Virus record (IMG/VR): IMGVR_UViG_3300006790_000079
Location: 1-29,764 of that record
From: a virus
Direction: 5' to 3' (one strand)
Length of the DNA stretch: 29,764 bases
Shown piece after piece: positions 21,581 to 28,018 of the stretch (the first letter of the stretch is position 1; the number at the start of each line of letters is the position of its first letter). The translations under genes and the position numbers were made by a program. The notes below the pieces were generated by a model. It made no database searches. It worked only from the letters and a program-made list of their open reading frames with translations, and was not told the origin of the DNA.

Positions 21581-21952
21581 GTGGTGATTGAGACTGTCCA
21601 AGTGGACGCTATCGATCAGCCCAACTGGTATTTGCAGGAGTGGTTTGGCCACTTCGGCAAGAGGCAGGCCGCCCTCGTCAACGAGCTCGGCTGGGACAAA
21701 TCCAGGGCAAACCACGTTTGGCATGGCAGGCAGCCCTACCGCCGCGACACCGTAAACGAGATCGCCGGCTTCCTGGGCATCCAGCCTTATGAGTTGCTGA
21801 TGTCGCCAGGCGAGGCCATAGCCCTTCGGAGCCTAAGGGACGCCGCGCGCGCAATTGCTGCGAACGGCTCCCAAACGCCGGAAGCTGTACCATCAGGTAA
21901 AGGGCGCAAAACCCCTACTCCTAATGAGACATCCCGCCGTAGGGCCGCGTGA
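21581..21952 (+). CDS. Prophage repressor-like HTH protein (rightward)
   Basis: About 123 residues with an XRE-like helix-turn-helix: QPNWYLQEWFGHFGKRQAALVNELGWDKSRANHVWHGRQPYRRDTVNEIAGFLGIQPYELLMSPGEAIALRSLRDAARAIAAN. The pattern FLxEWF...QxxLVNELxWxKSxANxxWHGRQ...VNEIAxxLxIxPxELLM is frequent in repressors of alphaproteobacterial prophages. The C-terminus is basic and low in complexity (KGRKTPTPNETSRRRAA). The start is uncertain: an upstream ATG at 21506 would overlap the divergent gene; GTGs at 21581, 21584 and 21602 are possible. It is a candidate lysogeny repressor acting on the repeated operators at 22441 to 22495. Confidence 0.78.
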   Translation: MVIETVQVDAIDQPNWYLQEWFGHFGKRQAALVNELGWDKSRANHVWHGRQPYRRDTVNEIAGFLGIQPYELLMSPGEAIALRSLRDAARAIAANGSQTPEAVPSGKGRKTPTPNETSRRRAA

Positions 21953-21986
21953 ATGATCGGCGTCCGTCGTATCGACGGAGGTCACC

Positions 21987-22442
21987 TTGGACGACTTGCT
22001 TTTCCTTTACGAGAGCAAAGACGGCACGATTTCAGAGCGTATCTTATCGCGCTGGCGCGATTTTCCGACCTTCATTATTGGGTACTGCGAGCTGACGGGC
22101 GCCGTACGCAGCTTCAGTAAGCAAAGAATAGTCGAGTGGCTTGAGTTACCTATCGGTGTCTACAAGCCCCACCAGGCCGAGGAGCCGGCACCGCCTCCAG
22201 CGCCAAGGCGAGCGGCGGATATCCTGTTCACCGGCTTCAAGAAGGGCGAGCGCGCGAGGTTAGAGGAGGCGGCGCGCTGTGCTGGGCTCGTGGTCCGGAC
22301 GACCGTTACCAACGAGCTTACCGTCCTTGTGGCTGGCCCCAACGCCGGATGGGCGAAGCTCCAGCGAGCCGGCGAGATCGGAGCCACGGTGATTCACGAA
22401 GAGGATTGCGCTGCGCTCTTCGCAGATGGGATCCTCCCGTAG
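21987..22442 (+). CDS. WYL-like plus BRCT domain protein
   Basis: 151-residue protein starting at TTG 21987, chosen because a perfect GGAGGT SD ends six bases upstream. The N-terminal 55 residues (LLFLYESKDGTISERILSRW, then FIIGYCELTGAVRSFSKQRIVEWLE) match the core of WYL-type domains, ligand or nucleic-acid sensors in regulators. After a proline-rich linker (EEPAPPPAPRRA), residues about 75 to 150 form a BRCT domain: DILFTGFKKGERARLEEAARCAGLVV, TNELTVLVAGPNAGWAKLQRAGEIGATVIHEEDCAALF. It follows the repressor-like gene after 35 bases and its stop abuts the early operators. A role in DNA-damage sensing or repair signalling is inferred only from the domains. Confidence 0.75.
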   Translation: MDDLLFLYESKDGTISERILSRWRDFPTFIIGYCELTGAVRSFSKQRIVEWLELPIGVYKPHQAEEPAPPPAPRRAADILFTGFKKGERARLEEAARCAGLVVRTTVTNELTVLVAGPNAGWAKLQRAGEIGATVIHEEDCAALFADGILP

Positions 22443-22495
22443 TTTCATTTGTCACAACTTTCGGGTTGACGGGATAAGTTTCATTCTTCACAACT
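22441..22495 (+). promoter_or_regulatory. Early promoter with two 19-bp operator repeats
   Basis: AGTTTCATTTGTCACAACT (22441-22459) and AGTTTCATTCTTCACAACT (22477-22495) are direct repeats matching at 17 of 19 positions, 36 bases apart. Each has AGTT-N11-AACT dyad ends. Between them is TTGACG (22466-22471), a strong alphaproteobacterial -35; with 17-base spacing the -10 falls in the second repeat (CACAAC). The rightward early operon begins 26 bases downstream. This looks like a repressor-controlled early promoter. Confidence 0.65.
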
Positions 22496-22520
22496 CCCCC
22501 TCAGATTGAGGGAGAGACCC

Positions 22521-22886
22521 GTGCAGACAACCGACGCACCCGACCTGCAGAGCCGCATCAGCAGCCTGCGCCAGACGCTGGAAGCGATCGTTGACCCCAA
22601 CAGCGGCGCCTTCCTCCGTCAGCCGATCGACCACCCTGCCCTCGCCCTGACCGCCCGCAGCCTGCAGGCCGAGCTCAAGTACCAGGGCCAGGAGCGCGGC
22701 GCGGCCCTGCTCTGCAACGCGGCCGACAATCTGCAGATCGCCTCCCAGATGCAGAAGGAAGACCCCACGCGGGAACTCTGGGGCATCCGGGGGCGGGCTG
22801 GTCTCTACGACCTTGTCTTCGACGCTTTAGACAGCCTGTGCTGGGTCGAGTGGCCCGAGCATGGCGAACCGCTGGAGGCCGCGTGA
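22521..22886 (+). CDS. Hypothetical protein, first gene of the early operon
   Basis: 121-residue soluble helical protein. I use the GTG at 22521 with GGGAGAG SD seven bases upstream, rather than the TTG at 22506 that includes it. The sequence has LQSRISSLRQTLEAIVDPNSGAFLRQPIDHPALALTARSLQAELKYQGQERGAALLCNAADNLQIASQMQ, two helix pairs, and a tryptophan-rich end, SLCWVEWPEHGE. No family is recognised. As the leader of the operon it may be an early host-takeover factor; that is inference from position only. Confidence 0.75.
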   Translation: MQTTDAPDLQSRISSLRQTLEAIVDPNSGAFLRQPIDHPALALTARSLQAELKYQGQERGAALLCNAADNLQIASQMQKEDPTRELWGIRGRAGLYDLVFDALDSLCWVEWPEHGEPLEAA

Positions 22887-23179
22887 CCTACGTCGGCGTC
22901 TCGGTCGCTCCCGTGCCCATCGACCTCATCGTGCGGCGCTTCTGCGCATGCGGGGCGATGAACCGCTGCGACTGCGATCTGCCCCCTCCCCGGTCGGGTT
23001 GGACGGTCGACTCTTTGACCGAGCTGCGCCAGCTGATGCGCGAGCACGGCAGCCTCGAGACCGTCGCCATGATCACGGGAGTTTCCCGCCGCGACTGCAA
23101 TGTCGCACTCAATGCCCTGATCGGCCGGACGCCTGTGCACGCCCTCGCGGCCCTCGAGGCGGGGATGCCGCGTCAATGA
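22883..23179 (+). CDS. Hypothetical Cys-rich/HTH-like protein
   Basis: 98-residue protein from a GTG overlapping the preceding stop (GTGA). Residues about 20 to 32 carry a cysteine cluster, FCACGAMNRCDCDLPPP, a possible zinc site. The C-terminal half, TELRQLMREHGSLETVAMITGVSRRDCNVALNALIGRTP, has the spacing of a helix-turn-helix. It may be a small transcription or DNA-binding factor. No family name can be given. Confidence 0.7.
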   Translation: MTYVGVSVAPVPIDLIVRRFCACGAMNRCDCDLPPPRSGWTVDSLTELRQLMREHGSLETVAMITGVSRRDCNVALNALIGRTPVHALAALEAGMPRQ

Positions 23180-23361
23180 GCTGGACCGTGACCTTCAAGC
23201 TGGTCGGCCACGACTTTGACGTCAAGCGCGACCCGATAGGCGGCTTCGACACCAAACTCGAGGCCTGTGACGAAGTGGTCTCGGTCCTCGAGCAACGCCG
23301 CCGCGATCTGGCGCGCGCTATCCGCAAGGCCAAGCGGATGCGGCGGAGGGCCAGAGCATGA
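23176..23361 (+). CDS. Small basic hypothetical protein
   Basis: 61 residues, ATG at 23176 overlapping the previous stop (ATGA). Two strands (SWTVTFKLVGHDFDVKRDPIGGF) precede a helix that ends in a strongly basic tail, RRRDLARAIRKAKRMRRRARA. The tail suggests nucleic-acid or membrane binding. Unknown family. Confidence 0.6.
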   Translation: MSWTVTFKLVGHDFDVKRDPIGGFDTKLEACDEVVSVLEQRRRDLARAIRKAKRMRRRARA

Positions 23362-23660
23362 AGGTCGACCTGCAGCATGCCATCGACCAGGTCGAGAAGG
23401 CCGTGGCGGCCGCCGAGGCCGAGATCGGCCCTCGCGAGGGGGCGGGTCTGGATTGGTGGGACAGGCACCGCGACGTCATGAAGCGCTGCGGCGATGACCT
23501 GACGGAACGCCTCGGTGCCCGCATCAACGACCGCTGGGATGGATGCCGCGTCCGGATTGCCGGGGTGTCGTCCACCTGCACCGCCGGCCTGCACGGCTGC
23601 CTGAAAAACTGGCTGCGTGCCGCCCGGGCTCACCTCGAGAACGCAAGGGCCGAGCAATGA
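23358..23660 (+). CDS. Hypothetical protein with conserved Cys residues
   Basis: 100 residues, ATG at 23358 overlapping the previous stop. An N-terminal helix (DLQHAIDQVEKAVAAAEAEIG) is followed by a WWDRHRDVMKRCGDDLTERLGARINDRWDGCRVRIAGVSSTCTAGLHGCLKNWLRAARAHLE segment with four Cys. It is mostly helical and soluble; no known motif. Its place in the coupled early operon supports that it is a real gene. Confidence 0.65.
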   Translation: MKVDLQHAIDQVEKAVAAAEAEIGPREGAGLDWWDRHRDVMKRCGDDLTERLGARINDRWDGCRVRIAGVSSTCTAGLHGCLKNWLRAARAHLENARAEQ

Positions 23661-23845
23661 CCGCTCCCGCCCTTCCCCAGCTGCAGGGTGTCTCGCTGCA
23701 TCACGGCAAGATCGACTGCCCGCGATGCGGCCACCGTCACCTGAACCCCGAAAGCCTGCGCTGCCTGTGCTCGGCCGAGTTCACGGCCGAGGGCCTCGAG
23801 TACTGGCGCAGCCTGCCCTCCCACCAAGCCCTGAGAACCCACTGA
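23657..23845 (+). CDS. Small zinc-ribbon protein
   Basis: 62 residues from the ATG at 23657 (ATGA overlap). CPRCGHRHLNPESLRCLC contains a CxxC pair and a CxC pair 12 residues later, a compact zinc ribbon. It may bind nucleic acid or act as a structural adaptor. Similar tiny zinc proteins recur in early regions of phages of this host group. Confidence 0.65.
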   Translation: MTAPALPQLQGVSLHHGKIDCPRCGHRHLNPESLRCLCSAEFTAEGLEYWRSLPSHQALRTH

Positions 23846-23858
23846 AAGGACCATCACC

Positions 23859-24095
23859 ATGCGTATCATCCATGACTGGAAGGCCAAGCGCTCGAGCGCG
23901 ACCATGACGATCGAGGGCGTCGACCTCGACGGCGCGCCGGTGAGGGTCGTCGGCATCGTGACGATCGAGGCCGGAACCGTCTGGCCGGTCGCCACGGACC
24001 TCGATGGTGCGGAATACGAGCTGCGCCAGAGCCAGTACCGCCCGACCCAGGGCGCGGCCAACGCGGCCGACGTCCGCGCGCCCATGGTCGCCTGA
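23859..24095 (+). CDS. Hypothetical beta-rich protein
   Basis: 78 residues, start ATG 23859 after an AAAGGA SD. The sequence consists of successive strands: SSATMTIEGVDLDGAPVRVVGIVTIEAGTVWPVATDLDGAEYELR. There is no Cys or membrane segment. The fold looks like a small beta sheet or barrel, function unknown. Confidence 0.65.
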   Translation: MRIIHDWKAKRSSATMTIEGVDLDGAPVRVVGIVTIEAGTVWPVATDLDGAEYELRQSQYRPTQGAANAADVRAPMVA

Positions 24096-24099
24096 CGTG

Positions 24100-24288
24100 A
24101 TGACCGTCAAACAGCTGATCGCGCACCTCGAGGCGCTGGCCCTGCCGGACAGCCCGGTCTTCTTCGATCCGATCGGAGCTGTTCCGGTGCTGATCCTCGG
24201 TGGCATCGCCAACCCGCACCGTCACGCCGACGGCGGGATGATCGTGTGCCTCACACCGGTCGGCCTCGAAGCGGAGGGCGGGTTCTGA
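24100..24288 (+). CDS. Small hypothetical protein
   Basis: 62 residues from the ATG at 24100 (a GTG lies one codon upstream). MTVKQLIAHLEALALPDSPVFFDPIGAVPVLILGGIANPHRHADGGMIVCLTPVG has an N-terminal helix then strands; the TVKQLIxxLxxLPxDxPV opening is frequent in short phage proteins of unknown role. It shares its last base with the next start. Confidence 0.6.
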   Translation: MTVKQLIAHLEALALPDSPVFFDPIGAVPVLILGGIANPHRHADGGMIVCLTPVGLEAEGGF

Positions 24289-24524
24289 TGGCCTGCCAAT
24301 GCCTGAACGAGATCGATGCCGAGCTGGCCGGGCGCAACACCCGCCTGATCAGGACCGTCGTGCTGAGCGGCTATCGCGCCACCGCGACCATCGCCGTCGA
24401 AAAGATCGCCCCGCGCGGCAAGGCGCCGGTGTTCTGCGTCCCGACCTACTGTCCTTTCTGCGGCGTGGCCTATGAGGCCCAGCCTGCCGCGCCTGCCATT
24501 CCGGAGGTCCCTGCCCATGGCTGA
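24288..24524 (+). CDS. Small zinc-ribbon protein
   Basis: 78 residues, ATG at 24288 overlapping the previous stop (TGATG). It begins MACQCLNEID, has a central strand pair (TATIAVEKIAPRGKAPVFCV) and a CPFCGVAY knuckle. The N-terminal CxC with the later CPFCG suggests one zinc site. This short Cys-rich type is common in alpha- and gammaproteobacterial phages; its role is unknown. The SD of the GapR gene lies inside its last codons. Confidence 0.65.
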   Translation: MACQCLNEIDAELAGRNTRLIRTVVLSGYRATATIAVEKIAPRGKAPVFCVPTYCPFCGVAYEAQPAAPAIPEVPAHG

Positions 24525-24792
24525 CGACGCCAATTTCGACGCTTCGCCCGACGTCCTGACGTCGACGGCCCAGGGGCGGCTGCGCTCCGTGGTCGAACGC
24601 CTCGAGCGCCTCGAAGAGGACAAGCAGGCCGTCATGGGCGACATGAAGGAGGTCTTCGCTGAAGCCAAGGGCGAGGGCTATGACGTGAAGGTGCTGCGCA
24701 AGGTGCTGCGCATCCGGAAGCAGGACAAGGCCAAGCGTCAGGAGGAAGAGGCCATCCTCGACCTCTACCTGTCCGCCTTGGGTGAAATCTGA
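24517..24792 (+). CDS. gapR: GapR-like DUF2312 DNA-binding protein
   Basis: 91-residue member of the DUF2312/UPF0335 family. The conserved core is present almost entire: QGRLRSVVERLERLEEDKQAVMGDMKEVFAEAKGEGYDVKVLRKVLRIRKQDKAKRQEEEAILDLYLSALG. In Caulobacter, GapR is an essential nucleoid-associated protein that encircles overtwisted DNA ahead of replication and transcription and stimulates topoisomerases. The long first helix, the GYD turn and the basic second helix needed for DNA contact are all present. GGAGGT SD ten bases upstream supports the ATG at 24517. The phage copy may protect its own replication forks or alter host chromosome topology; that is inference. Confidence 0.93.
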   Translation: MADDANFDASPDVLTSTAQGRLRSVVERLERLEEDKQAVMGDMKEVFAEAKGEGYDVKVLRKVLRIRKQDKAKRQEEEAILDLYLSALGEI

Positions 24793-25049
24793 TGCCCAGC
24801 GCGCCTGTCACCCCCAAGATGCTCGAGCAGCTGCAGGTCCTGCAGCGCGCCGGCGCGACCAGCCTGCAGAGCGCGCTGGGCCCCTACGACGGAAAGCCGT
24901 TCAATGCGGGGGTTCTGTCGCGCCTGGTCACCTGCGGCTGGGCCGAGGCAAAGACGCTGCGCGCCGGCGCCGGTGGCGGGCTGGGCAGCCAGAAGACGGT
25001 CTACTGGCTGACGCCGGCGGGCCTGAGCGAAGCGGAGCGTCTCCCGTGA
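24792..25049 (+). CDS. Hypothetical winged-helix-like protein
   Basis: 85 residues, ATG at 24792 sharing a base with the GapR stop. The sequence VTPKMLEQLQVLQRAGATSLQSALGPYDGKPFNAGVLSRLVTCGWAEAKTLRAGAGGGLGSQKTVYWLTPAGLSEAERLP reads like a winged helix: two helices, a recognition-type helix (NAGVLSRLVTCGW), a glycine-rich wing and the YWLTPAGL strand-helix ending seen in MarR/PadR-like domains. It could be a small regulator. Confidence 0.68.
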   Translation: MPSAPVTPKMLEQLQVLQRAGATSLQSALGPYDGKPFNAGVLSRLVTCGWAEAKTLRAGAGGGLGSQKTVYWLTPAGLSEAERLP

Positions 25050-25261
25050 GCGCCGTCGCCGATCAGATCTGCGCGGAGATCCACCGCCGCCTCGAGGGCT
25101 CCGGCCTGGCCTTCGCCTTGGTGCTGTGGAAGCCGGGCGAAGCCGACAAGGTGGAGTCCGTCGCCATGTCCGCGCACCCCATCCATCAGGACGAGGCCAC
25201 CACGGCCCTGCGCTGCGTCGCAGACCAGGTCGACACGATCAAGCAGAGGGAGCGGCGGTGA
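25046..25261 (+). CDS. Small hypothetical protein
   Basis: 71 residues from a GTG at 25046 overlapping the previous stop (GTGA). An N-terminal helix (VADQICAEIHRRLEG), two strands (GLAFALVLWKPG, VESVAMSAHP) and a C-terminal helix (DEATTALRCVADQVDTIKQRE) suggest a small alpha/beta fold. No family recognised. Confidence 0.62.
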   Translation: MSAVADQICAEIHRRLEGSGLAFALVLWKPGEADKVESVAMSAHPIHQDEATTALRCVADQVDTIKQRERR

Positions 25262-25262
25262 C

Positions 25263-25541
25263 ATGATCATCCTTTCGATCCTTCTGGCCGCGTTGGCCTG
25301 GTGCTGGGTGTGCTTCCAGCTCTTCAGTCTGGCCGATCCTGAACCATCGGAACCGACCAGCTTGCTCGGCTGGATTTGGTACCCGGTAGGAGGGTTGCGG
25401 GCCATCGTCGCCAACAAGGCATTCGATCTGTTCTTGGCCGCGCTGATCCTCTTCGTCCTGACCATCGGCGCTTGGACGCTGTGCGACTACGCGCGCCTTG
25501 ACGCTGACCTTCCCGCCCCTGTCCGGAGTGCCAGCCAATGA
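25263..25541 (+). CDS. Small two-pass membrane protein
   Basis: 92 residues with two hydrophobic segments, about 2 to 23 (IILSILLAALAWCWVCFQLFSL) and 56 to 76 (LFLAALILFVLTIGAWTLC), joined by a soluble loop rich in Pro, Ser and Trp. It starts one base after the preceding stop and overlaps the next gene by four bases. An inner-membrane protein; superinfection exclusion is possible but unsupported. Confidence 0.65.
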   Translation: MIILSILLAALAWCWVCFQLFSLADPEPSEPTSLLGWIWYPVGGLRAIVANKAFDLFLAALILFVLTIGAWTLCDYARLDADLPAPVRSASQ

Positions 25542-26203
25542 GCCAGCCTCGCGCCTATCCCCTCGCCTGGCCCGCGCATCGGCCGCGCACGGCGCCCTCG
25601 GCTCGCAAGCCGGGCCGATTCAAGCATCAGGGGTCCGCCCGCTATCCGACCGACATAACCGTCGCCGGCGCGAGCGATCGCCTCGACACCGAGATCGAGC
25701 TGCTGGGCGGGCAATACGCGCTCCTGTCGACCAACCTCGAGACACGCCTGGATGGCCGGCCTCGCTCTGGCCAGGCCGCGCCGCACGACCCCGGGGCCTG
25801 CGTCTATTTCAGCCTCAAGGGGCGGGCCTACGCCCTAGCCTGTGACACCTATACCAAGGTCGAGCAAAACATCGCCGCGCTGGCCGCCCACATCAACGCG
25901 ACGCGGGCGATCACCCGACACGGGGTCGCCTCGGCCGAGGACACCCTGCAGGCGTTCAGCGCCCTGCCCCCGCCCGGGGGCGGCGTCCAGACCTCGAGCC
26001 GCAGCTGGCGCGAGATCATGGAATTCCCCCCGGACTTCCCCGGCCACCTCGGCCTGTCGGCCGAGGGCATCGAGGGCGCGATCCGTGACCGCTTCCGCCG
26101 CCTGTCGCGCGAGCGGCACCCGGACGCCAAGGGCGGCTCGGCCGAGGCCTTCACCGAACTGACCGCCGCGCGCGATGCGGCCCTTCTGGAGCTCGTCAAA
26201 TGA
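25538..26203 (+). CDS. J-domain (DnaJ-like) phage protein
   Basis: 221 residues. The C-terminal 50 residues form a J domain: IEGAIRDRFRRLSRERHPDAKGGSAEAFTELTAARDAALLEL, with the diagnostic HPD motif that stimulates the ATPase of DnaK-type Hsp70. The region before (about 45 to 140, DRLDTEIELLGGQYALLSTNLETRLDG, then CVYFSLKGRAYALACDTYTKVEQNIAALAAHINATRAI) is a conserved partner domain seen in phage J proteins of this host group. The junction EFPPDFPGHLGLSAEG links them. It probably recruits host DnaK to a phage target. It is coupled on both sides by ATGA overlaps. Confidence 0.85.
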   Translation: MSQPRAYPLAWPAHRPRTAPSARKPGRFKHQGSARYPTDITVAGASDRLDTEIELLGGQYALLSTNLETRLDGRPRSGQAAPHDPGACVYFSLKGRAYALACDTYTKVEQNIAALAAHINATRAITRHGVASAEDTLQAFSALPPPGGGVQTSSRSWREIMEFPPDFPGHLGLSAEGIEGAIRDRFRRLSRERHPDAKGGSAEAFTELTAARDAALLELVK

Positions 26204-26439
26204 CCCAGCACAACATCGTCGGCAGCGAGGTCGGCGCCAGCCGCCCGCTCGCCTATCTCAGCCGCCTGCCCGAGCGGCGGCGACCGCGTAACCCGGTCGT
26301 GTGGCTGTTCGCCGGCGTCGCCGTCGCCGGCATCGGTCTCGGCCTGATCGACACGCTGGTGATCGGCCGGCCTTTCACGATCTTCGGCGCCCTGGCCGTG
26401 CTGGTGATCTGGCGCTTCTGGCCCGAGCGGCGCGGATGA
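26200..26439 (+). CDS. Small two-pass membrane protein
   Basis: 79 residues, ATG at 26200 overlapping the J-protein stop. After a basic cytoplasmic head with LSRLPERRRPRNP come two short membrane segments, about 33 to 50 (VVWLFAGVAVAGIGLGLI) and 58 to 72 (FTIFGALAVLVIWRF), and a basic end. No family recognised. Confidence 0.6.
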   Translation: MTQHNIVGSEVGASRPLAYLSRLPERRRPRNPVVWLFAGVAVAGIGLGLIDTLVIGRPFTIFGALAVLVIWRFWPERRG

Positions 26440-26531
26440 AGCGCCGGCACTTCCTCGGCCTGCTGGCCATCCTTCTCGCGGCCTATGCCCTCGCCTGGCT
26501 GGCCGCATCCATCCTGAACCCCGGAGCCTGA
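26436..26531 (+). CDS. 31-residue membrane peptide
   Basis: MKRRHFLGLLAILLAAYALAW-type peptide: a basic head and one hydrophobic helix with a short tail, ATG at 26436 overlapping the preceding stop (ATGA), stop two bases before the next start. The coupling and the clean signal-anchor profile support translation despite the size. It could also be read as a cleavable signal, but no lipobox or cleavage site is clear. Confidence 0.5.
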   Translation: MKRRHFLGLLAILLAAYALAWLAASILNPGA

Positions 26532-26533
26532 CC

Positions 26534-26956
26534 ATGACCGACACTGCCCGAACCCCTCACCCGATCGACGTCCAGGTCGGCAAGCGCATCGCCCGCCTGC
26601 GACTGGCCCGAGACCTCAATCAGTCGCAGCTGGGCGCCGCAATCGGCGTGACCTTTCAGCAGGTCCAGAAGTACGAGAAGGGCGTCAACCGCGTCTCGGC
26701 GTCCAAACTGGTCATGATCGCCGACTTCCTGAAGGTCGAAGTCCAGGACCTTTTTCCGCCGCGCGAGGAAGGCCAGCCCGCCCGCACTGCCGAGCCCTCG
26801 GCTATCGACCAGCTGGCCTCGACCGGCAACGGGCGCGAACTGGCCGGTTTGTTTGTCAGCATGTCACGGGAGCGCCAGCATTCGCTGGTCAGTGTCGCCC
26901 GCGCCATCGCCGGGCCCTCGGCCGGGGAAGTGGCGCGCGAACTCGAGGCCGCCTGA
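26534..26956 (+). CDS. XRE-family transcriptional regulator
   Basis: 140 residues. Residues about 12 to 75 form the HTH: HPIDVQVGKRIARLRLARDLNQSQLGAAIGVTFQQVQKYEKGVNRVSASKLVMIADFLKVEVQDLFPP, nearly the consensus of alphaproteobacterial XRE regulators with the FQQVQKYEKGxNR recognition helix. The C-terminal 60 residues are helical (GRELAGLFVSMSRERQHSLVSVARAIA) and probably mediate dimerisation. Within the early operon it may shut off early transcription or control the integrase. It shares its last base with the next start. Confidence 0.85.
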   Translation: MTDTARTPHPIDVQVGKRIARLRLARDLNQSQLGAAIGVTFQQVQKYEKGVNRVSASKLVMIADFLKVEVQDLFPPREEGQPARTAEPSAIDQLASTGNGRELAGLFVSMSRERQHSLVSVARAIAGPSAGEVARELEAA

Positions 26957-27456
26957 TGCGCGCCTCGACCGGCCGGGCCGACTATGACCAGACGGTCAAC
27001 CTGACCACGCTCGAGCCCGGGGAGCCGATCTTCGTCATTCGCGGGCGCGACGCGGTCGGGGCCGAGGCCGTGCGCGCCTGGGCCAATCTTGCCGCGAAGG
27101 CGGGTGCGCCGATCGAGGCCGTCGAGCTGTCCCTGCAGCAGGCCGACCGCCTCGAGGCGTGGCCTGACAAGAAGAAGCCGGACGGGCCGAACCTCAGCGA
27201 AGGTCAGCGCAAGCAGCTGCGCTACGAGCACTCGCGCCGGGCGTGGGACAGACGGTCCGTAGTCGAGACGGAAGCCGGTCTGTTGGCTGCCCAGCTGGCC
27301 CGGGGCGAGCTGCGACCGGCTGTTACCGAGCTGGTGAGCGCCCTGATCGCCGAAGGGAGGCATTTCGAGACCAAGTTCCGCTTGGCACTCGCTGTGCAAA
27401 AACTCACGGAGCTCGCCGGACTTCGGCTGGAGGATCTGACGAGGGCCGCCGACTGA
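26956..27456 (+). CDS. Conserved phage hypothetical protein
   Basis: 166 residues. The N-terminal block LEPGEPIFVIRGRDAVGAEAVRAWANLAAKAGAPIEAVELSLQQADRLEAWPDKKKPD matches a recurrent phage pattern (PGEPxFVLRGxD...VRxWAxxAxxxGA...A..MExWP) of unknown role. The C-terminal half (LRYEHSRRAWDRRSVVETEAGLLAAQLARGELRPAVTELVSALIAEGRHFETKFRLALAVQKLTELAGL) is helical. Both ends are coupled to neighbours. Confidence 0.7.
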   Translation: MRASTGRADYDQTVNLTTLEPGEPIFVIRGRDAVGAEAVRAWANLAAKAGAPIEAVELSLQQADRLEAWPDKKKPDGPNLSEGQRKQLRYEHSRRAWDRRSVVETEAGLLAAQLARGELRPAVTELVSALIAEGRHFETKFRLALAVQKLTELAGLRLEDLTRAAD

Positions 27457-27806
27457 TGCATGCCGCTGCGGCCGAGGAAATCCGTCTGGGCCACGCCGCC
27501 AGCGTGGCCGAGACCGCGCTTGCCGTGCGTGGTCAGCGGATGCTCGATGCCGAAGCCTTCCAGCGCATCCTGTGGCGCCACAGGGCCGAGATCGTGAACA
27601 TGATCGACCGGCAGGCCGAGCAGGCCGCCCTGATCGCCGCCCTCACCGAGGCGCTCGCGCCCTTCGCCCGATGCGCCCTGGTGCTGGCCGAGGGACAGAA
27701 CCCGGTCCTGATCAGCCTGCCGGCAGACACAGACACCGGTCGCACCTTCGTCCAGCTCCGCCCGGCCGACTTCCGCCGCGTCGCCGACCTGGTGGCCGTA
27801 AGATGA
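27456..27806 (+). CDS. Hypothetical protein
   Basis: 116 residues, ATG at 27456 sharing a base with the preceding stop. Helical N-terminal two-thirds (LGHAASVAETALAVRGQRMLDAEAFQRILWRHRAEIVNMIDRQAEQAALIAALTEALAPFARCALVLAEG) and a strand-helix end with FVQLRPADFRRVADLV. It has no family that I recognise; the end resembles a C-terminal module often found in short phage proteins next to DUF-type helical repeats. Confidence 0.62.
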   Translation: MHAAAAEEIRLGHAASVAETALAVRGQRMLDAEAFQRILWRHRAEIVNMIDRQAEQAALIAALTEALAPFARCALVLAEGQNPVLISLPADTDTGRTFVQLRPADFRRVADLVAVR

Positions 27807-28018
27807 GCCAGAAGCCCCTCAGCGCGCGCACCCGCACCGCCCTCGCGACCCGCGCGGTCGAGATGGCCATCGCGGGCGGACAGCACCAGGTGATCATCGA
27901 CGAGCACGGGCGCACCCGCATCTTGCCTTTGGGTGTCGATCTCAAGCAGGCTGACGAGGCCGCGCTGGACGCGGAGATTCGCGGACTGCTGGAAAGCGAT
28001 GGCGATGCTCGACATTAA
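27803..28018 (+). CDS. Small hypothetical protein upstream of integrase
   Basis: 71 residues, ATG at 27803 overlapping the previous stop (ATGA). A basic, serine-rich head is followed by RTALATRAVEMAIAGGQHQVIIDEHGRTRILPLG and an acidic helix, ADEAALDAEIRGLLESDGD. Its end overlaps the start of the integrase by about 14 bases. The position next to the integrase would suit a recombination directionality factor, but no excisionase fold is evident. Confidence 0.6.
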   Translation: MSQKPLSARTRTALATRAVEMAIAGGQHQVIIDEHGRTRILPLGVDLKQADEAALDAEIRGLLESDGDARH

